A DNA stretch of 64,000 nt from Desulfurococcales archaeon (GCA_009904015.1 WYEQ01000012.1:1-64000), one strand, 5' to 3'. Positions 25,470-34,785 are shown, counted from the stretch's first letter. Notes: a model not told the origin generated them from the letters alone. Numbers and translations: made by a program.

Positions 25470-26525
25470 GTGATTCCCCCCATAGTTGAGGACACGATTG
25501 TCTACTCCTCAGTACTTATTTTGCTTAGCCTAGGATTAACCCTTACCTACATGACCACTAAGGTCCCAAACTTCGCTCACGCGACGATTAGCATTGTGGG
25601 CTCTTATGTAACCCTGACAGTGCTTGTGCTCTCATTAATATCCCTAGCAAGGGAGGCTTTGATTAGTCAAGCTGATTCACAGAGCTTCTATAGACTAATC
25701 AAGAGTTTCTCGTTCGCCCCTCTTCACTACGCTTTATTCATGGCTCTAGGCTTTCTTCTCGGGTCACTCATAGGCGTTGCTCAGTACAAGCTGGTGCTTA
25801 AGCCCTTATCCCAAAGAGGCGCCAACGTGGTTCAGTTAATGATAGCCACGATAGCTGTGGACATGTTTCTTCTCTCCATGCTTAACATATACGCGGATAA
25901 GCTTCTAGAATACGTTGTCTCAAAGGCGAACGAGCTATCAAGCATCGCTGGATTCAAGGTTAACCTGGGAGTGCAGACAAGGGACTTCATTCTCTATAGC
26001 TATGATTACTCAAAGACCCTAGGCACGCAGAGGCTAGTCATGATTGCCCCCGTCATGGCGGCAGACCTGTTAGTTGCCCTCAGCTTTGTTCTCTACAGAA
26101 CCAAGCTGGGCGTTGCTCTGAGAGCATCGATAGAAAACCCAAGCTTAGCATCAACGCTTGGGGTAAATGTAGATAAGATGTACACCCTTGCATGGGCGCT
26201 CTCCCTCGGTCTAGCTGGGCTCGCGGGCTCCCTTATTCCATTGAAGTACTTGGTTAACCCCTCAACGGGGCAGCTCTTCGTGCTGAGTATATTCGCTGCA
26301 AGCATACTTGGGGGGCTGAACAGCCTCGCAGGCGCGGTTATAGGAGGGGTGCTAATAGCCTGCTTCGAGATACCCGTCTTCAACTACTTATCAAGCCACC
26401 TAGGCATAAGCTCTGCTTACAGAACCGTCATCCCCCTCCTAGCAATGGCGCTGACGCTTCTGTTCATCCCCAGGGGAGTCGCTGGGCTTAACTGGAAAAA
26501 GCTTTTCTCAAGGGTGAGGAGGTAA
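25470..26525 (+). CDS. livH: LivH-type ABC permease
   Basis: Inner-membrane permease of 351 aa with about eight hydrophobic segments. GLTLTYMTTKVPNFAHATISIVG near the N terminus and SLASTLGVNVDKMYTLAWALSLGLAGLAG (EAA-like loop) are diagnostic of LivH. It starts at a GTG, and its TAA overlaps the ATG of the next permease gene. Confidence 0.9.
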   Translation: MIPPIVEDTIVYSSVLILLSLGLTLTYMTTKVPNFAHATISIVGSYVTLTVLVLSLISLAREALISQADSQSFYRLIKSFSFAPLHYALFMALGFLLGSLIGVAQYKLVLKPLSQRGANVVQLMIATIAVDMFLLSMLNIYADKLLEYVVSKANELSSIAGFKVNLGVQTRDFILYSYDYSKTLGTQRLVMIAPVMAADLLVALSFVLYRTKLGVALRASIENPSLASTLGVNVDKMYTLAWALSLGLAGLAGSLIPLKYLVNPSTGQLFVLSIFAASILGGLNSLAGAVIGGVLIACFEIPVFNYLSSHLGISSAYRTVIPLLAMALTLLFIPRGVAGLNWKKLFSRVRR

Positions 26526-27580
26526 TGCCGGTGGAGCAAGCGTACAGCTTTCTGCTTAGCATCCTTTTCTATATGGGTATATATACTATCGTTGTTATTA
26601 GCCTAAATATGGAAGCAGGCTACATGGGGCTTCCGAACTTCGGTAAAATGATGGGTGTAGCCGCGGGTGCCTTTACAACATCGTTCTTCACTTGGAGGCT
26701 TGCTATGTACCTCCACAACAGGCTAACGGGTGAGCCCATTGTTTACAGCGACTACGTAAGGGAGAACGCGATGATTGTATCCAGGATTAACGAGTGGCTA
26801 TCCGCCTCCCCGGGCATCTCACTGTTTCTCTTGCTGGTCACGCTGATCGCTAGCTTAGCTATAGGAGCAGTAATAGGGTACATAGCGTCGTACCCTGCTA
26901 TAAGGCTGAGGGAGGACTACCTAGGCATAACTCTTCTCGCTATGGCGGAGGTAATAAGAGTCATAGGTTATAACTACAAGCCCATAGCCGGCGGCACGCT
27001 TGGAATGCAGGTGCCTGACCTGTTCAGGTGGGCAGGACAACACAGGTTCTCTGCCTCCGTATTGATAATAGTTGCTATAGCGTTAATTGTTTACTTGGTG
27101 TACCAGAGAATGCTTAGCACCCCCTTCGGAAGAGTGCTAAGAGCTATAAGGGATGACGAGGAGGCTGTATCCTCTCTGGGGAGAGATATTGTTGCGTATA
27201 GAAAGAGGGTTATTTCTGCTGGAACAGCGACAGCTGCATTAGCCGGTGCGCTATACGCGCTGTACACGGGGAGCGTTATTGCCACAGCTTATGACAGAGT
27301 CACGTGGACTTTCTGGCCATGGGTCATGATGATGCTGGGAGGAGCGGGGAACAACGTGGGCGTGCTCCTAGGAGTCGGGGTCTTCGTTATCGCGAGAACA
27401 ACCATCTATACATACAAAAACATGCTTGAGGCGTACGTACCATTCAACGTTGTCTGGCTCGACTACCTCTTGCTAAGCGTTACAATCATAGCCATACTGA
27501 TGCTCAGGCCACAGGGTATTCTACCGGAGAAGCCCATTAGAACCGTCAAGCCATTAATAAGGCAAAACGAAAGTACCTGA
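26525..27580 (+). CDS. livM: LivM-type ABC permease
   Basis: Second permease, 351 aa, pairing with LivH. NMEAGYMGLPNFGKMMGVAAGA near residue 28, LREDYLGITLLAMAEVIRVI near 128 and GRVLRAIRDDEEAVSSLGRDIVAYRKRVI near 200 are family landmarks. An insertion after the third segment (MYLHNRLTGEPIVYSDY region) enlarges an outer loop. It is the last gene of the operon. Confidence 0.9.
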   Translation: MPVEQAYSFLLSILFYMGIYTIVVISLNMEAGYMGLPNFGKMMGVAAGAFTTSFFTWRLAMYLHNRLTGEPIVYSDYVRENAMIVSRINEWLSASPGISLFLLLVTLIASLAIGAVIGYIASYPAIRLREDYLGITLLAMAEVIRVIGYNYKPIAGGTLGMQVPDLFRWAGQHRFSASVLIIVAIALIVYLVYQRMLSTPFGRVLRAIRDDEEAVSSLGRDIVAYRKRVISAGTATAALAGALYALYTGSVIATAYDRVTWTFWPWVMMMLGGAGNNVGVLLGVGVFVIARTTIYTYKNMLEAYVPFNVVWLDYLLLSVTIIAILMLRPQGILPEKPIRTVKPLIRQNEST

Positions 27581-27662
27581 ATAGCACGGTTTAAGCAACC
27601 AGCTCTCTTAGCCTAGCATTTATAATAACAAGCAATGATGCATCATATAGTGATGATTAGGT

Positions 27663-28478
27663 ATGGATAATCCCAGCGATGCGTGTAGGGGAGAGCTGTA
27701 TATAGTTGGGATTGGGCTACACCCAAAGATGCTAACCTTGGAGGCACTTGAAGCTATAAACAAGGCTGATAGCGTCTACCTCGAGACATATACCTCGCCG
27801 GGCGTTGATGAGATGACGTCTTTTCTAGAAAAAATCAGGTTTGGGGAAAAAATCACTAGGTTGACGAGAAAGGACATAGAGGAGCAGGGGGCAAGGGAAA
27901 TCATAAACAAACTGCGGAATGGCGAGAAGGTATGCTTCCTTGTCTATGGGGATCCCTTCGTTGCAACAACGCATAATGCCCTGAGGCTTGAGGCCCTGAG
28001 GCTTGGCTGCAGGGTTAACTATGTGCCGGGCATAAGCGTGTACCATTACTCGATTTCCGCGACAGGCTTGTTCAACTACAAGTTTGGTCCCAGCGTGACT
28101 GTTGTTTACCCGAGGTGGGGGATTAAGTTCACGTCTCCCTACATGACTATAAACGAGAACCTGGAGAGAGGTTTACACACTTTTGTTTTCCTAGACATAG
28201 ATGAAAAGCTCGGGCCAATGACCCCTGACATAGCCGCTAAACTACTACTAGAGGCCTCAACTGAGTTTGAGAAGCGGAACTTAAATGAAAACAGCGTTGT
28301 CTTAGTTCTAGAGAGAATGGGTGGCCCAAACGAGAAAATATACTGCGAGAAGCTTGGAGGTTTACCAAATAAGAGATGGGGCGCTCCGCCCTACTCCCTG
28401 GTTATTCCCTCAAAGCTTCACTTCATGGAGAAGGACGTTCTGCTCAGCATAGGGTTAGGATGCAACAAGTTATTCTGA
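27663..28478 (+). CDS. dphB: diphthine synthase DphB
   Basis: SAM-dependent methyltransferase that modifies the conserved histidine of elongation factor 2 toward diphthamide. The tetrapyrrole-methylase fold is recognisable from LYIVGIGLHPKMLTLEALEAI at the N terminus, VCFLVYGDPFVATTHNALRLEA near 88 and YVPGISVYHYSISATGLFNYKFG near 120. The length of 271 aa is normal. A promoter-like TTTATAATAAC lies about 45 bp upstream. Its stop codon overlaps the outer end of the mobile-element relic that follows. Confidence 0.92.
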   Translation: MDNPSDACRGELYIVGIGLHPKMLTLEALEAINKADSVYLETYTSPGVDEMTSFLEKIRFGEKITRLTRKDIEEQGAREIINKLRNGEKVCFLVYGDPFVATTHNALRLEALRLGCRVNYVPGISVYHYSISATGLFNYKFGPSVTVVYPRWGIKFTSPYMTINENLERGLHTFVFLDIDEKLGPMTPDIAAKLLLEASTEFEKRNLNENSVVLVLERMGGPNEKIYCEKLGGLPNKRWGAPPYSLVIPSKLHFMEKDVLLSIGLGCNKLF

Positions 28479-28663
28479 TCTCCTCCCCGCCCTAAAGGGC
28501 GAGGGTTCCCTTAGGGGCTTTCATTGTTCCCCGCATCTATTCGGGGCTACATCTGTCATCTGCGGGGCAGTCGGGGTGGCCAGAGATCCCCCCACAGTGT
28601 ATTTGCCTAGTGGTTGCGCTCCCCGCATCCAAGTGCTTAGGGGCAACCACAGCTCACGATTAA
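28477..28663 (-). mobile_element. tnpB 3'-end/omega-RNA-like relic, longer copy
   Basis: Read on the minus strand, this 187-base block begins GAGCTGTGGTTGCCCC, runs through GGATGCGGGGAGCG and GATGCGGGGAACAATGA, and ends CGCCCTTTAGGGCG then GGGAGGAGATCA. The block at 48932-49103 (plus strand) is clearly related throughout. One frame reads VAPKHLDAGSATTRQI, close to VAPKHVDAGSEATHTS in the other copy, so both look like tnpB C-terminal ends plus the structured right end. No recombinase is attached. It fills most of the 384-base gap between dphB and the RibL-like gene. Confidence 0.6.
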
Positions 28664-28723
28664 CTCATCATCAAGGAAGTAATTAAATTAAAATGAGAGA
28701 GCTTATAAGCCTTATATGTTTCA

Positions 28724-28746
28724 TCCCCGCCTTAAAAGGCGAGGCT
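28724..28746 (-). repeat. short palindromic relic
   Basis: On the minus strand this reads GCCTCGCCTTTTAAGGCGGGG, the core palindrome of the relic family without the GGAGGTCAG tail. It lies about 120 bp upstream of the RibL-like gene. Confidence 0.5.
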
Positions 28747-28862
28747 TTCAATTGTAAATAGCGCTTCTCTACAGTAAAAAATCAATTATATAGCCTGAGA
28801 AATACAAGAAAACTCGGTGAACAGCGCTGTCAAAGAACACGGAGCACAGCGAGCAATCAGCA

Positions 28863-29549
28863 ATGGAGGATAGAGTCAAGCTGTACATACGCATGGTTGA
28901 GAACGCGCTTGAGCAGGCGAGGGGCCAGCTGAACAGCTTGAACGAAAATGACAAAAAGCTAGTTGAGCTTGCAGAGCTATATCTTCAAGACAGCAAGTAC
29001 TACCTAGAGAAAAAGGACTACGCGACGGCCCTAGCAACAGTATCCTATGCAGAGGGGCTGCTAGACTCTCTTAACTTAACTGGAAAAATAAAGATCGAGT
29101 GGAAAAGGGAAAAGCCCAGAAAAGTCTTGGTAGCGGGGACATTCGATCTTCTACATCCAGGGCATATCAGGTTCTTTGAGGAAGCGAGCAAGCTTGGGGA
29201 CCTCTACGTTATCGTGGCCCGTGACGTCAACTCGGAGAAGACGAAGAAAAGGCCAGTCGTGGTCCCTGAGGTCTCGAGAGTATACATGGTTGGCTCTGTC
29301 CGATTCGTGAAAAAAGCTGTTCTAGGCGATGAGCAGGATATATTGAAGAGGGTTCTGGAGATAAAGCCAGATATAATTATACTGGGGCCTGACCAAGGAG
29401 TCGATGAAGCATGGCTTAAAAAAGAGCTCGCTGAGAGAGGCTTGCCAGGAGTCGAGGTTTTAAGGCTAAGCAAGAGATTTAATGACTTGAGGCCAAGTAG
29501 TAGCAAAGAGATAATAGAAACCGTGAAGAAATTGTTCTGCGGGGATTGA
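28863..29549 (+). CDS. DUF357-RibL-type nucleotidyltransferase fusion
   Basis: The N-terminal ~75 residues are a helical DUF357 domain (RVKLYIRMVENALEQARGQL, KDYATALATVSYAEGLLDSL). The C-terminal ~145 residues are a cytidylyltransferase-like domain with AGTFDLLHPGH (near 91-101) and PDIIILGPDQ, as in archaeal FAD synthase RibL. The likely reaction is FMN + ATP to FAD, by homology to RibL; CTP-dependent chemistry is an alternative. The stop codon overlaps the next gene. Confidence 0.8.
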   Translation: MEDRVKLYIRMVENALEQARGQLNSLNENDKKLVELAELYLQDSKYYLEKKDYATALATVSYAEGLLDSLNLTGKIKIEWKREKPRKVLVAGTFDLLHPGHIRFFEEASKLGDLYVIVARDVNSEKTKKRPVVVPEVSRVYMVGSVRFVKKAVLGDEQDILKRVLEIKPDIIILGPDQGVDEAWLKKELAERGLPGVEVLRLSKRFNDLRPSSSKEIIETVKKLFCGD

Positions 29550-29992
29550 TGATAGAGTTGAGGCTTAGCAGCCTAGGAGCCACGGTATCCCTCCTGCTTT
29601 ATGGATTGGTGGTTGCAATTGTCTACAGAATAGTTGGTGGGGAGCCCCCGAGCTCGTGGAGCGAGCTTTTCTCCATTATATTAACGATAGTCTTCACCGT
29701 CCTCTTGTTATGGATTCCCGCAACAATGCTCATGATAATCTCCGTGATTTTCGGCTACCCATACAACACGTACGTGGGTGTATCCTCAGTCATCGTTGGT
29801 CTTCTCCACATCGTATTCGCTGCTTGGACTTACTTTGCTTTTTCCGATAAGACCTTCACATGGTTTATGTTGGCATTAGTAAGCGTGATCGTGGGCTTTG
29901 TTCTCACATATCTAGGCGTGAGGCTACTCATTGCTTACAAGAGAAAAAAGCTGGTTGAGCTAGAGGTACTGTACGATTTCGAGGTTAGATAG
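29549..29992 (+). CDS. small integral membrane protein
   Basis: Unrecognised protein of 147 aa with four hydrophobic segments (near residues 10-28, 42-66, 75-95 and 103-127) and a basic C-terminal tail (YKRKK). It starts at an ATG overlapping the RibL-like stop (TGATG); a TTG three bases earlier is also in frame. It is followed four bases later by the tgtA gene, so all three are probably cotranscribed. No function can be assigned. Confidence 0.75.
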   Translation: MIELRLSSLGATVSLLLYGLVVAIVYRIVGGEPPSSWSELFSIILTIVFTVLLLWIPATMLMIISVIFGYPYNTYVGVSSVIVGLLHIVFAAWTYFAFSDKTFTWFMLALVSVIVGFVLTYLGVRLLIAYKRKKLVELEVLYDFEVR

Positions 29993-29996
29993 CGCT

Positions 29997-31532
29997 ATGC
30001 CGAGAGCCGAGTTTAGAGTCAGGGAGAGGGATCTTGCAGGAAGAATAGGGGAGCTCAGGCTGAAGAGAGGCATTATTGAGACGCCCTATCTTTTTCCAGT
30101 GATAGACCTTTCCAGGCAGGAGCTTCCCGTCTCCGAGATAAGGGAGATCGGCTTTAACGCGGTTATCACAAACGCCTATCTGCTGTACAAACGCGGGTTC
30201 AGCCAGGCATTAAGGGATGTTTTAGGAAGCGGTGTTATCGCGATGACTGATAGCGGCGCGTACCAGCTAATGGAGTATGGAAGCATAGATATCGACAATG
30301 AAACCATCATTGAGTACCAGAAGAGAATTGATAGCGATATAGCGGTTATTCTCGACTACCCAACAGGGGATAGCCTGGACAGAGCATTTGCTGAGAAAAC
30401 CGTGGAAATCACGCTTAGCAGAGCAAAAGATTCTCTGCCGAAACTGGATTTCGAGAATAGAGCATGGGTTCTTCCAATTCAGGGGGGAGTTCACCTAGAC
30501 CTCCTCGATAAAAGCGCTGAGTTATCAGCCAGCCTCGATTATGATATATACGCGCTGGGTAGCCCCACCGTAATGATGGAGTCCTACAACTACGAGGTAG
30601 TAGCCGATATGCTAGTCACCGTTAAGAACAAGCTGCCATACCTGAAGCCTCTGCACCTGTTCGGTGGAGGCCACCCTATGCTAATCCCCTTCGCAGTGGC
30701 GCTGGGAGCAGACCTCTTCGACTCCGCGTCCTATATGCTCTTCGCACGTGATAACAGGTATATGACGGAGAAGGGGACAAAAAGACTAGAGGACCTTGAT
30801 TACCTCCCGTGTAGTTGCCCTGTCTGCTCTAGGTTCACTGCTAAGGAACTGATGGAGATGGAGCAGAAAGAGAGAACAAGGCTCCTGGCAAAGCACAACT
30901 TGTACATAGTGATGAGTGTTCTCAGAAAAACTAAGCAAGCTATAGTTGAAGGCAGGCTTTGGGAGCTGCTCGAGGAGTTCTCAAGAGGTCATCCAAGCCT
31001 TTACTCCCTCTTAACCTACATTTCAAAGAGGCATTATTTATACATAGAGAACAGAACGCCATCGTTGCCGATGAGGCCTAGCTCTGTTTTCGCTTTCGGT
31101 GAGGAATCGCTAAGCAACCCCTATATATACAGGTCAAGAAAGTTTCTACTAGAGCGGTATGCTCCTCCCCCCTCGAGAAAAGAGCTTGTTCTCAGGCCAA
31201 GGCTCAGTCTAACAATCACGGATGAGGCTGTACCTGATAAGGAAGAAGTGCACCTGGTTTACTACGACCATATCATGAGTGTTCCAGTAGATGTTGCAAG
31301 GCTTTACCCAGAGGGACACGTTGTTGTTCCAAAGGCATTCTTATACGAGGAGGAGCTCTACATGAAGGCAATTAGGAATGCCGTTGAGTATGCATTGAGG
31401 AAAAAGATGTTTTATCAGAAAATAACGTTGGAGGTATGCTACGAGTGGCTCGGCGCATCACTAAAAGCTCTGCGTGAATACCAGTTCTTTAATATAAAGC
31501 CAGTAATGTGCTTGAATCGAGTAGAAAGCTGA
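29997..31532 (+). CDS. tgtA: archaeosine tRNA-guanine transglycosylase
   Basis: Exchanges guanine-15 of tRNA for preQ0 as the first step of archaeosine formation. The catalytic-face motif TDSGAYQLMEYG (nucleophile region, Asp near 85) and the zinc site PCSCPVC (near 270-276) are visible, with LPIQGGVHLDLL and LHLFGGGHPMLIPFAVALGADLFDSASY between them. At 511 aa it has the catalytic barrel and a C-terminal ArcTGT-specific region, but I see no typical PUA domain at the end, so the PUA part may be missing or encoded separately. It completes a deazaguanine theme with the QueT/QueC cluster at 4.2-6.8 kb. Confidence 0.93.
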   Translation: MPRAEFRVRERDLAGRIGELRLKRGIIETPYLFPVIDLSRQELPVSEIREIGFNAVITNAYLLYKRGFSQALRDVLGSGVIAMTDSGAYQLMEYGSIDIDNETIIEYQKRIDSDIAVILDYPTGDSLDRAFAEKTVEITLSRAKDSLPKLDFENRAWVLPIQGGVHLDLLDKSAELSASLDYDIYALGSPTVMMESYNYEVVADMLVTVKNKLPYLKPLHLFGGGHPMLIPFAVALGADLFDSASYMLFARDNRYMTEKGTKRLEDLDYLPCSCPVCSRFTAKELMEMEQKERTRLLAKHNLYIVMSVLRKTKQAIVEGRLWELLEEFSRGHPSLYSLLTYISKRHYLYIENRTPSLPMRPSSVFAFGEESLSNPYIYRSRKFLLERYAPPPSRKELVLRPRLSLTITDEAVPDKEEVHLVYYDHIMSVPVDVARLYPEGHVVVPKAFLYEEELYMKAIRNAVEYALRKKMFYQKITLEVCYEWLGASLKALREYQFFNIKPVMCLNRVES

Positions 31533-31553
31533 TATAGAGACTCTGAATTAAGC

Positions 31554-32045
31554 TTAAACCTTCAAACCGATTTTATCCAAAGGCTTGGTAACCAAGACTA
31601 CGCGTTCTAGACCGATGATTTCCTCGAATATGCTGAATAGCTTTCTGCCAAGCCACCTGGACTCTGGGTCAGCATCTACTGGTGCCAAGTAAACAAGGAT
31701 ATCGGGCTTTTTCAGAGCCTTTATTTCATCATAGGCCCTTGCTAGTAATTGTTGTACAGCAGCCCTGGATAAGGGGTCCAGTCTTAGAAGCTTTAATTCC
31801 ACGATTGAAAGCTGCTCAGCTGGGTGGTAAGGGATAACCGCGTTCTCTCTCTGAGAATCTTGTTTATAAGCACTAATCGCGTTGCCAATAACAATGCTTG
31901 CTTCTTCATAAAAATCCATTTTCCCAAAGAATTGTTTGTCCAAAGCAGGCTTGCTCTCAGCGATAACAAGGCCCCTCTCACTAGCTATTTTCTCAACAAT
32001 ATCTTTTTTGTATGGGTTGCCAAAACCTGATACAACTACTAGAAT
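31554..32045 (-). CDS. unrecognised alpha/beta protein, probable ATT start
   Basis: No family recognised. The frame encodes a conserved-looking N terminus, LVVVSGFGNPYKKDIVEKIA, upstream of the first TTG at 31943. The frame closes with TGA just upstream of codon ATT at 32045, and AGGTGA lies six bases before that ATT. I therefore propose ATT as the start, giving 163 aa. The body contains ENAVIPYHPAEQLSIVELKLLRLD and KPDILVYLAPVDADPESRWLGRKLF, suggesting a Rossmann-like or P-loop-like fold without a true Walker A. It converges with tgtA (stops 21 bases apart). Confidence 0.65.
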   Translation of the reverse strand: MLVVVSGFGNPYKKDIVEKIASERGLVIAESKPALDKQFFGKMDFYEEASIVIGNAISAYKQDSQRENAVIPYHPAEQLSIVELKLLRLDPLSRAAVQQLLARAYDEIKALKKPDILVYLAPVDADPESRWLGRKLFSIFEEIIGLERVVLVTKPLDKIGLKV

Positions 32046-32124
32046 ACGGCTTCACCTTATATTGTCTAGAGGAATCACGTAAGAATAGCGTTTTTAAGTT
32101 ATAAAAAATAGGTATGTACAGTGG

Positions 32125-33477
32125 TTATTTGAGGAATTTCTCCTCAAACTTAGAGACATACTCTACGCTTGTCTTGACTTCAACGAATAGCTTGGACGCC
32201 TCCATAATGTCTTCGGCTGTCACCTTTGTTTTACCCTTACGCTCGGATATTATCTTCGCAGGCTCCATGAGCTGTACGGCGTATCTCAGGCTTTTCTCGC
32301 TTCCAATTTTCGTTAGGAGCTCCAAAGCATCCTCGCCGAGAGGTATCTCCTCCTCATCAGACCTTATTCTTATTATCTCTCTAATTTCATCCTCGGTGTA
32401 GGGCCTCGTGGGTATTATTAATAGCCTGTCCAACAGGTCCAGGGGTATACCATGGGGGGATTCTATGTCTGTTCCTCTTATCTTGGTTAGCCCTCTGTTT
32501 GTAGCAAGTATTATTATGGGAGCTAGCTCGCTCTCCATCGCTCTGCTGAGGAAGCTGTACGTCTCTAGGTCAAGCATGTGTGCATCATCAATGAACAGTA
32601 CTCCTGGCACTATCTCCGCTTTTCCTTGATTAACAAGTTTCTTTACTTCCTCATCAACAGCCTTTCTCACATCACTGCTTATCTCTCTCGAGGCGGCGAA
32701 CCCTAACAGCAACTCTAGCCCCATCCTCCTGCTGGCAAACAAAATGTCCAGGTCGTGGAGAGTTACTGTATGAACAATCTCTTTCTCCTTCTTAACGGGG
32801 CCAGCAGGCACCTCCAGCTGCTTCTCCGTTGTCAGGTCGAGCTGTGAGGCTCCCTTAAGCCTGCCCTCCTTGAATACTCTCCCAGTCTCCGCGTCTATCC
32901 AGACTACATCGTTATTTCTCACTCCGAGCTGTATGAACTGCTCAGCTATCTCCTGGCTGACGGTCAGCGTCACGTTGTCGTCCTTTGTCTCCAGCGTTAT
33001 CTTTGCTTCCCTGGGTACCAGTACATAAGGGTTGTATGGATGCCTCACCCTCTTTATCTTGAGGTCCTTGACTACTCCTTCGTAAACTAATCTTTTTTCC
33101 TTTATCCGAACACCTATGGACTTCCTCAGTGTTTGCATTAGTAGCTCTGTTTTCTTCAGCTCAGTTGAGTATATCTCGGAACCGCTCATCTCGACGAAAG
33201 GCGTGTCCTCACCGAGCTCCCGGGCTATAGCTACTGCTATGGCTGTTTTGCCCGTCCCAGTAGGACCTACCAGTAGCACCCCCCTCCCAGCCATCTTCCC
33301 CTCCTTTATCATGGAGACAACTATGCCTGCGGCTTTCCTGGCTTCCTCTTGGCCAACCATGCCATCAGCTATTTTTCTAGGCTCCCCCTTCTCATCGAGC
33401 CCGAGGCCTCTGATGTGGCTATGACTCCCTATTCTCTTGGGGAGACCAAGTGTTTTTGCCTCTTCGATTATTGACAT
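32125..33477 (-). CDS. TIP49/RuvB-like AAA+ ATPase
   Basis: 450-aa homologue of eukaryotic RuvBL1/RuvBL2 (TIP49). MVGQEEARKAAGIVV near 40, Walker A LLVGPTGTGKT near 70, a ~150-residue insertion with an OB-like domain II (about 125-270), Walker B VLFIDDAHMLD near 295 and sensor ATNRG near 330 are all as expected. Role in Crenarchaeota is uncertain; in eukaryotes the family assembles large nucleoprotein complexes. It is a single gene, with a relic repeat in its promoter-side gap. Confidence 0.92.
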   Translation of the reverse strand: MSIIEEAKTLGLPKRIGSHSHIRGLGLDEKGEPRKIADGMVGQEEARKAAGIVVSMIKEGKMAGRGVLLVGPTGTGKTAIAVAIARELGEDTPFVEMSGSEIYSTELKKTELLMQTLRKSIGVRIKEKRLVYEGVVKDLKIKRVRHPYNPYVLVPREAKITLETKDDNVTLTVSQEIAEQFIQLGVRNNDVVWIDAETGRVFKEGRLKGASQLDLTTEKQLEVPAGPVKKEKEIVHTVTLHDLDILFASRRMGLELLLGFAASREISSDVRKAVDEEVKKLVNQGKAEIVPGVLFIDDAHMLDLETYSFLSRAMESELAPIIILATNRGLTKIRGTDIESPHGIPLDLLDRLLIIPTRPYTEDEIREIIRIRSDEEEIPLGEDALELLTKIGSEKSLRYAVQLMEPAKIISERKGKTKVTAEDIMEASKLFVEVKTSVEYVSKFEEKFLK

Positions 33478-33575
33478 AATGTATTAATCACCCCACTGGG
33501 AGCTTGATTAAGAACTATATCCTGAATTATTATTCTTTGGGAACCAAATAATAGAGTTTACGACAGAGAACTTAG

Positions 33576-33599
33576 CCATTTAGGGCGGGGAGAGGTCAG
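33576..33599 (+). repeat. short palindromic relic (right half)
   Basis: CCATTTAGGGCGGGGAGAGGTCAG lies between the TIP49 and GcvT genes; its parts TTTAGGGCGGGG and GAGGTCAG match the conserved end of the relic family, while the left arm of the palindrome has decayed. Confidence 0.5.
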
Positions 33600-33621
33600 C
33601 TGTTACTATGAAGAAGCTCAA

Positions 33622-34707
33622 TCATTTATTTATGAAGGGGAAATCAACTATTTTTGCTTCGAGCTGTTTTCCTCTTACCTCAACCGTGACGCTTAGCCCC
33701 ATCAAGGCGTGTGAAGGCTTTAGGTAGGCAATGGCTATTGGTCTTTCGAGAAGAGGCGAGTATCCACCGCTCGTTACCCTGCCTATACCCTCGCCTAGCA
33801 GCGTCACACATGCTCCTGTCCTAGGTATTGTTCTCTCTCCCTTCTTCAGCTTAAGACCCACCCTGACCTCTCTGGCTCCTTCCCTCAATTTTTTATGAAG
33901 AGCTTCACATCCTACGCAGTTCTTTTTGTCCTGATCGAAGACAATCCAGTATCTGGCCTCTATGGGGGAGGTATCCTCATTCATATCTTGCCCGTAGAGA
34001 AGGAAGCCCATCTCGAGCCTCAGGGTATCACGCGCGGCCAGCCCGCATGGCTTAACTCCTCTATTAACGAAGTACATGAAGAGCCTCTCAGCAACGTTGT
34101 TCTCCGCCAAAAACTCGAAGCCATCCTCGCCTGTCCACCCACTGCGGCTGACAAGCCTGATTGTGCCTAAGCTTGTCTCGACGTTCTCCAGGAAGCTCAT
34201 CCTGCCCAGCTCTTGGGCCTGGGGAACTAGGTCCTTCACGAGCTCCGGTGAGCGCGGTCCTTGGAGAGCCAGCAAGCTGTGCTCCGTGTTAAGCAAGGTG
34301 ACCTTTGACCCGGGCGGGGAGTGCTGCTCAAGCCACTCCAAATCCTTAGCCAGGTTAACAGCGTTTCCAACAACCAGGTAATCACCGCTCAGCAAGGGGT
34401 AGACGAGAACATCGTCCTTTATGCCGGCTTCCTCGTTCAGGAAAACCGTTGGGCCCAGAATAAAGCCTTTCCTGAGCTTATCAAGCTTTTTTGGAACAAG
34501 CCTATCAATAACCTCCAGCAAACCCTGGCCTGAAAGGAGGATCATCGTCATATGGCTTATATCGAATATCCCGGCCTCCCTCCTAACGCTCAGGTGCTCG
34601 TCTATCACGCTTCCATAGGAAATAGCGGTTTGATATCCAGCGAACTCGCCTATACTTGCTCCAAGACTCCTGTGCAAATCGAGCAGAGGAACTCTCCTTA
34701 GAGACAA
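33622..34707 (-). CDS. gcvT: aminomethyltransferase, glycine cleavage T protein family
   Basis: Folate-binding protein of 361 aa. LRREAGIFDISHMTMILLSG near 42, SGWTGEDGFEFLAENN near 190 and LAARDTLRLEMGFLLYGQDM near 223 are typical of GcvT, which transfers the methylene group from the H-protein to a folate or pterin carrier. No gcvH or gcvP is in the window, so a stand-alone folate-dependent enzyme of the same family is possible. The start ATG is followed by MSLRRVPLLDLHRSLGA, which fits the family's N terminus. Confidence 0.88.
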   Translation of the reverse strand: MSLRRVPLLDLHRSLGASIGEFAGYQTAISYGSVIDEHLSVRREAGIFDISHMTMILLSGQGLLEVIDRLVPKKLDKLRKGFILGPTVFLNEEAGIKDDVLVYPLLSGDYLVVGNAVNLAKDLEWLEQHSPPGSKVTLLNTEHSLLALQGPRSPELVKDLVPQAQELGRMSFLENVETSLGTIRLVSRSGWTGEDGFEFLAENNVAERLFMYFVNRGVKPCGLAARDTLRLEMGFLLYGQDMNEDTSPIEARYWIVFDQDKKNCVGCEALHKKLREGAREVRVGLKLKKGERTIPRTGACVTLLGEGIGRVTSGGYSPLLERPIAIAYLKPSHALMGLSVTVEVRGKQLEAKIVDFPFINK

Positions 34708-34785
34708 GGTGGAGTTACACCGGTTAGAAATGATTGTGCAAGCTCAAAAAAACTTTGTTGTATAAATAGCCAGTCTAACTCAACG

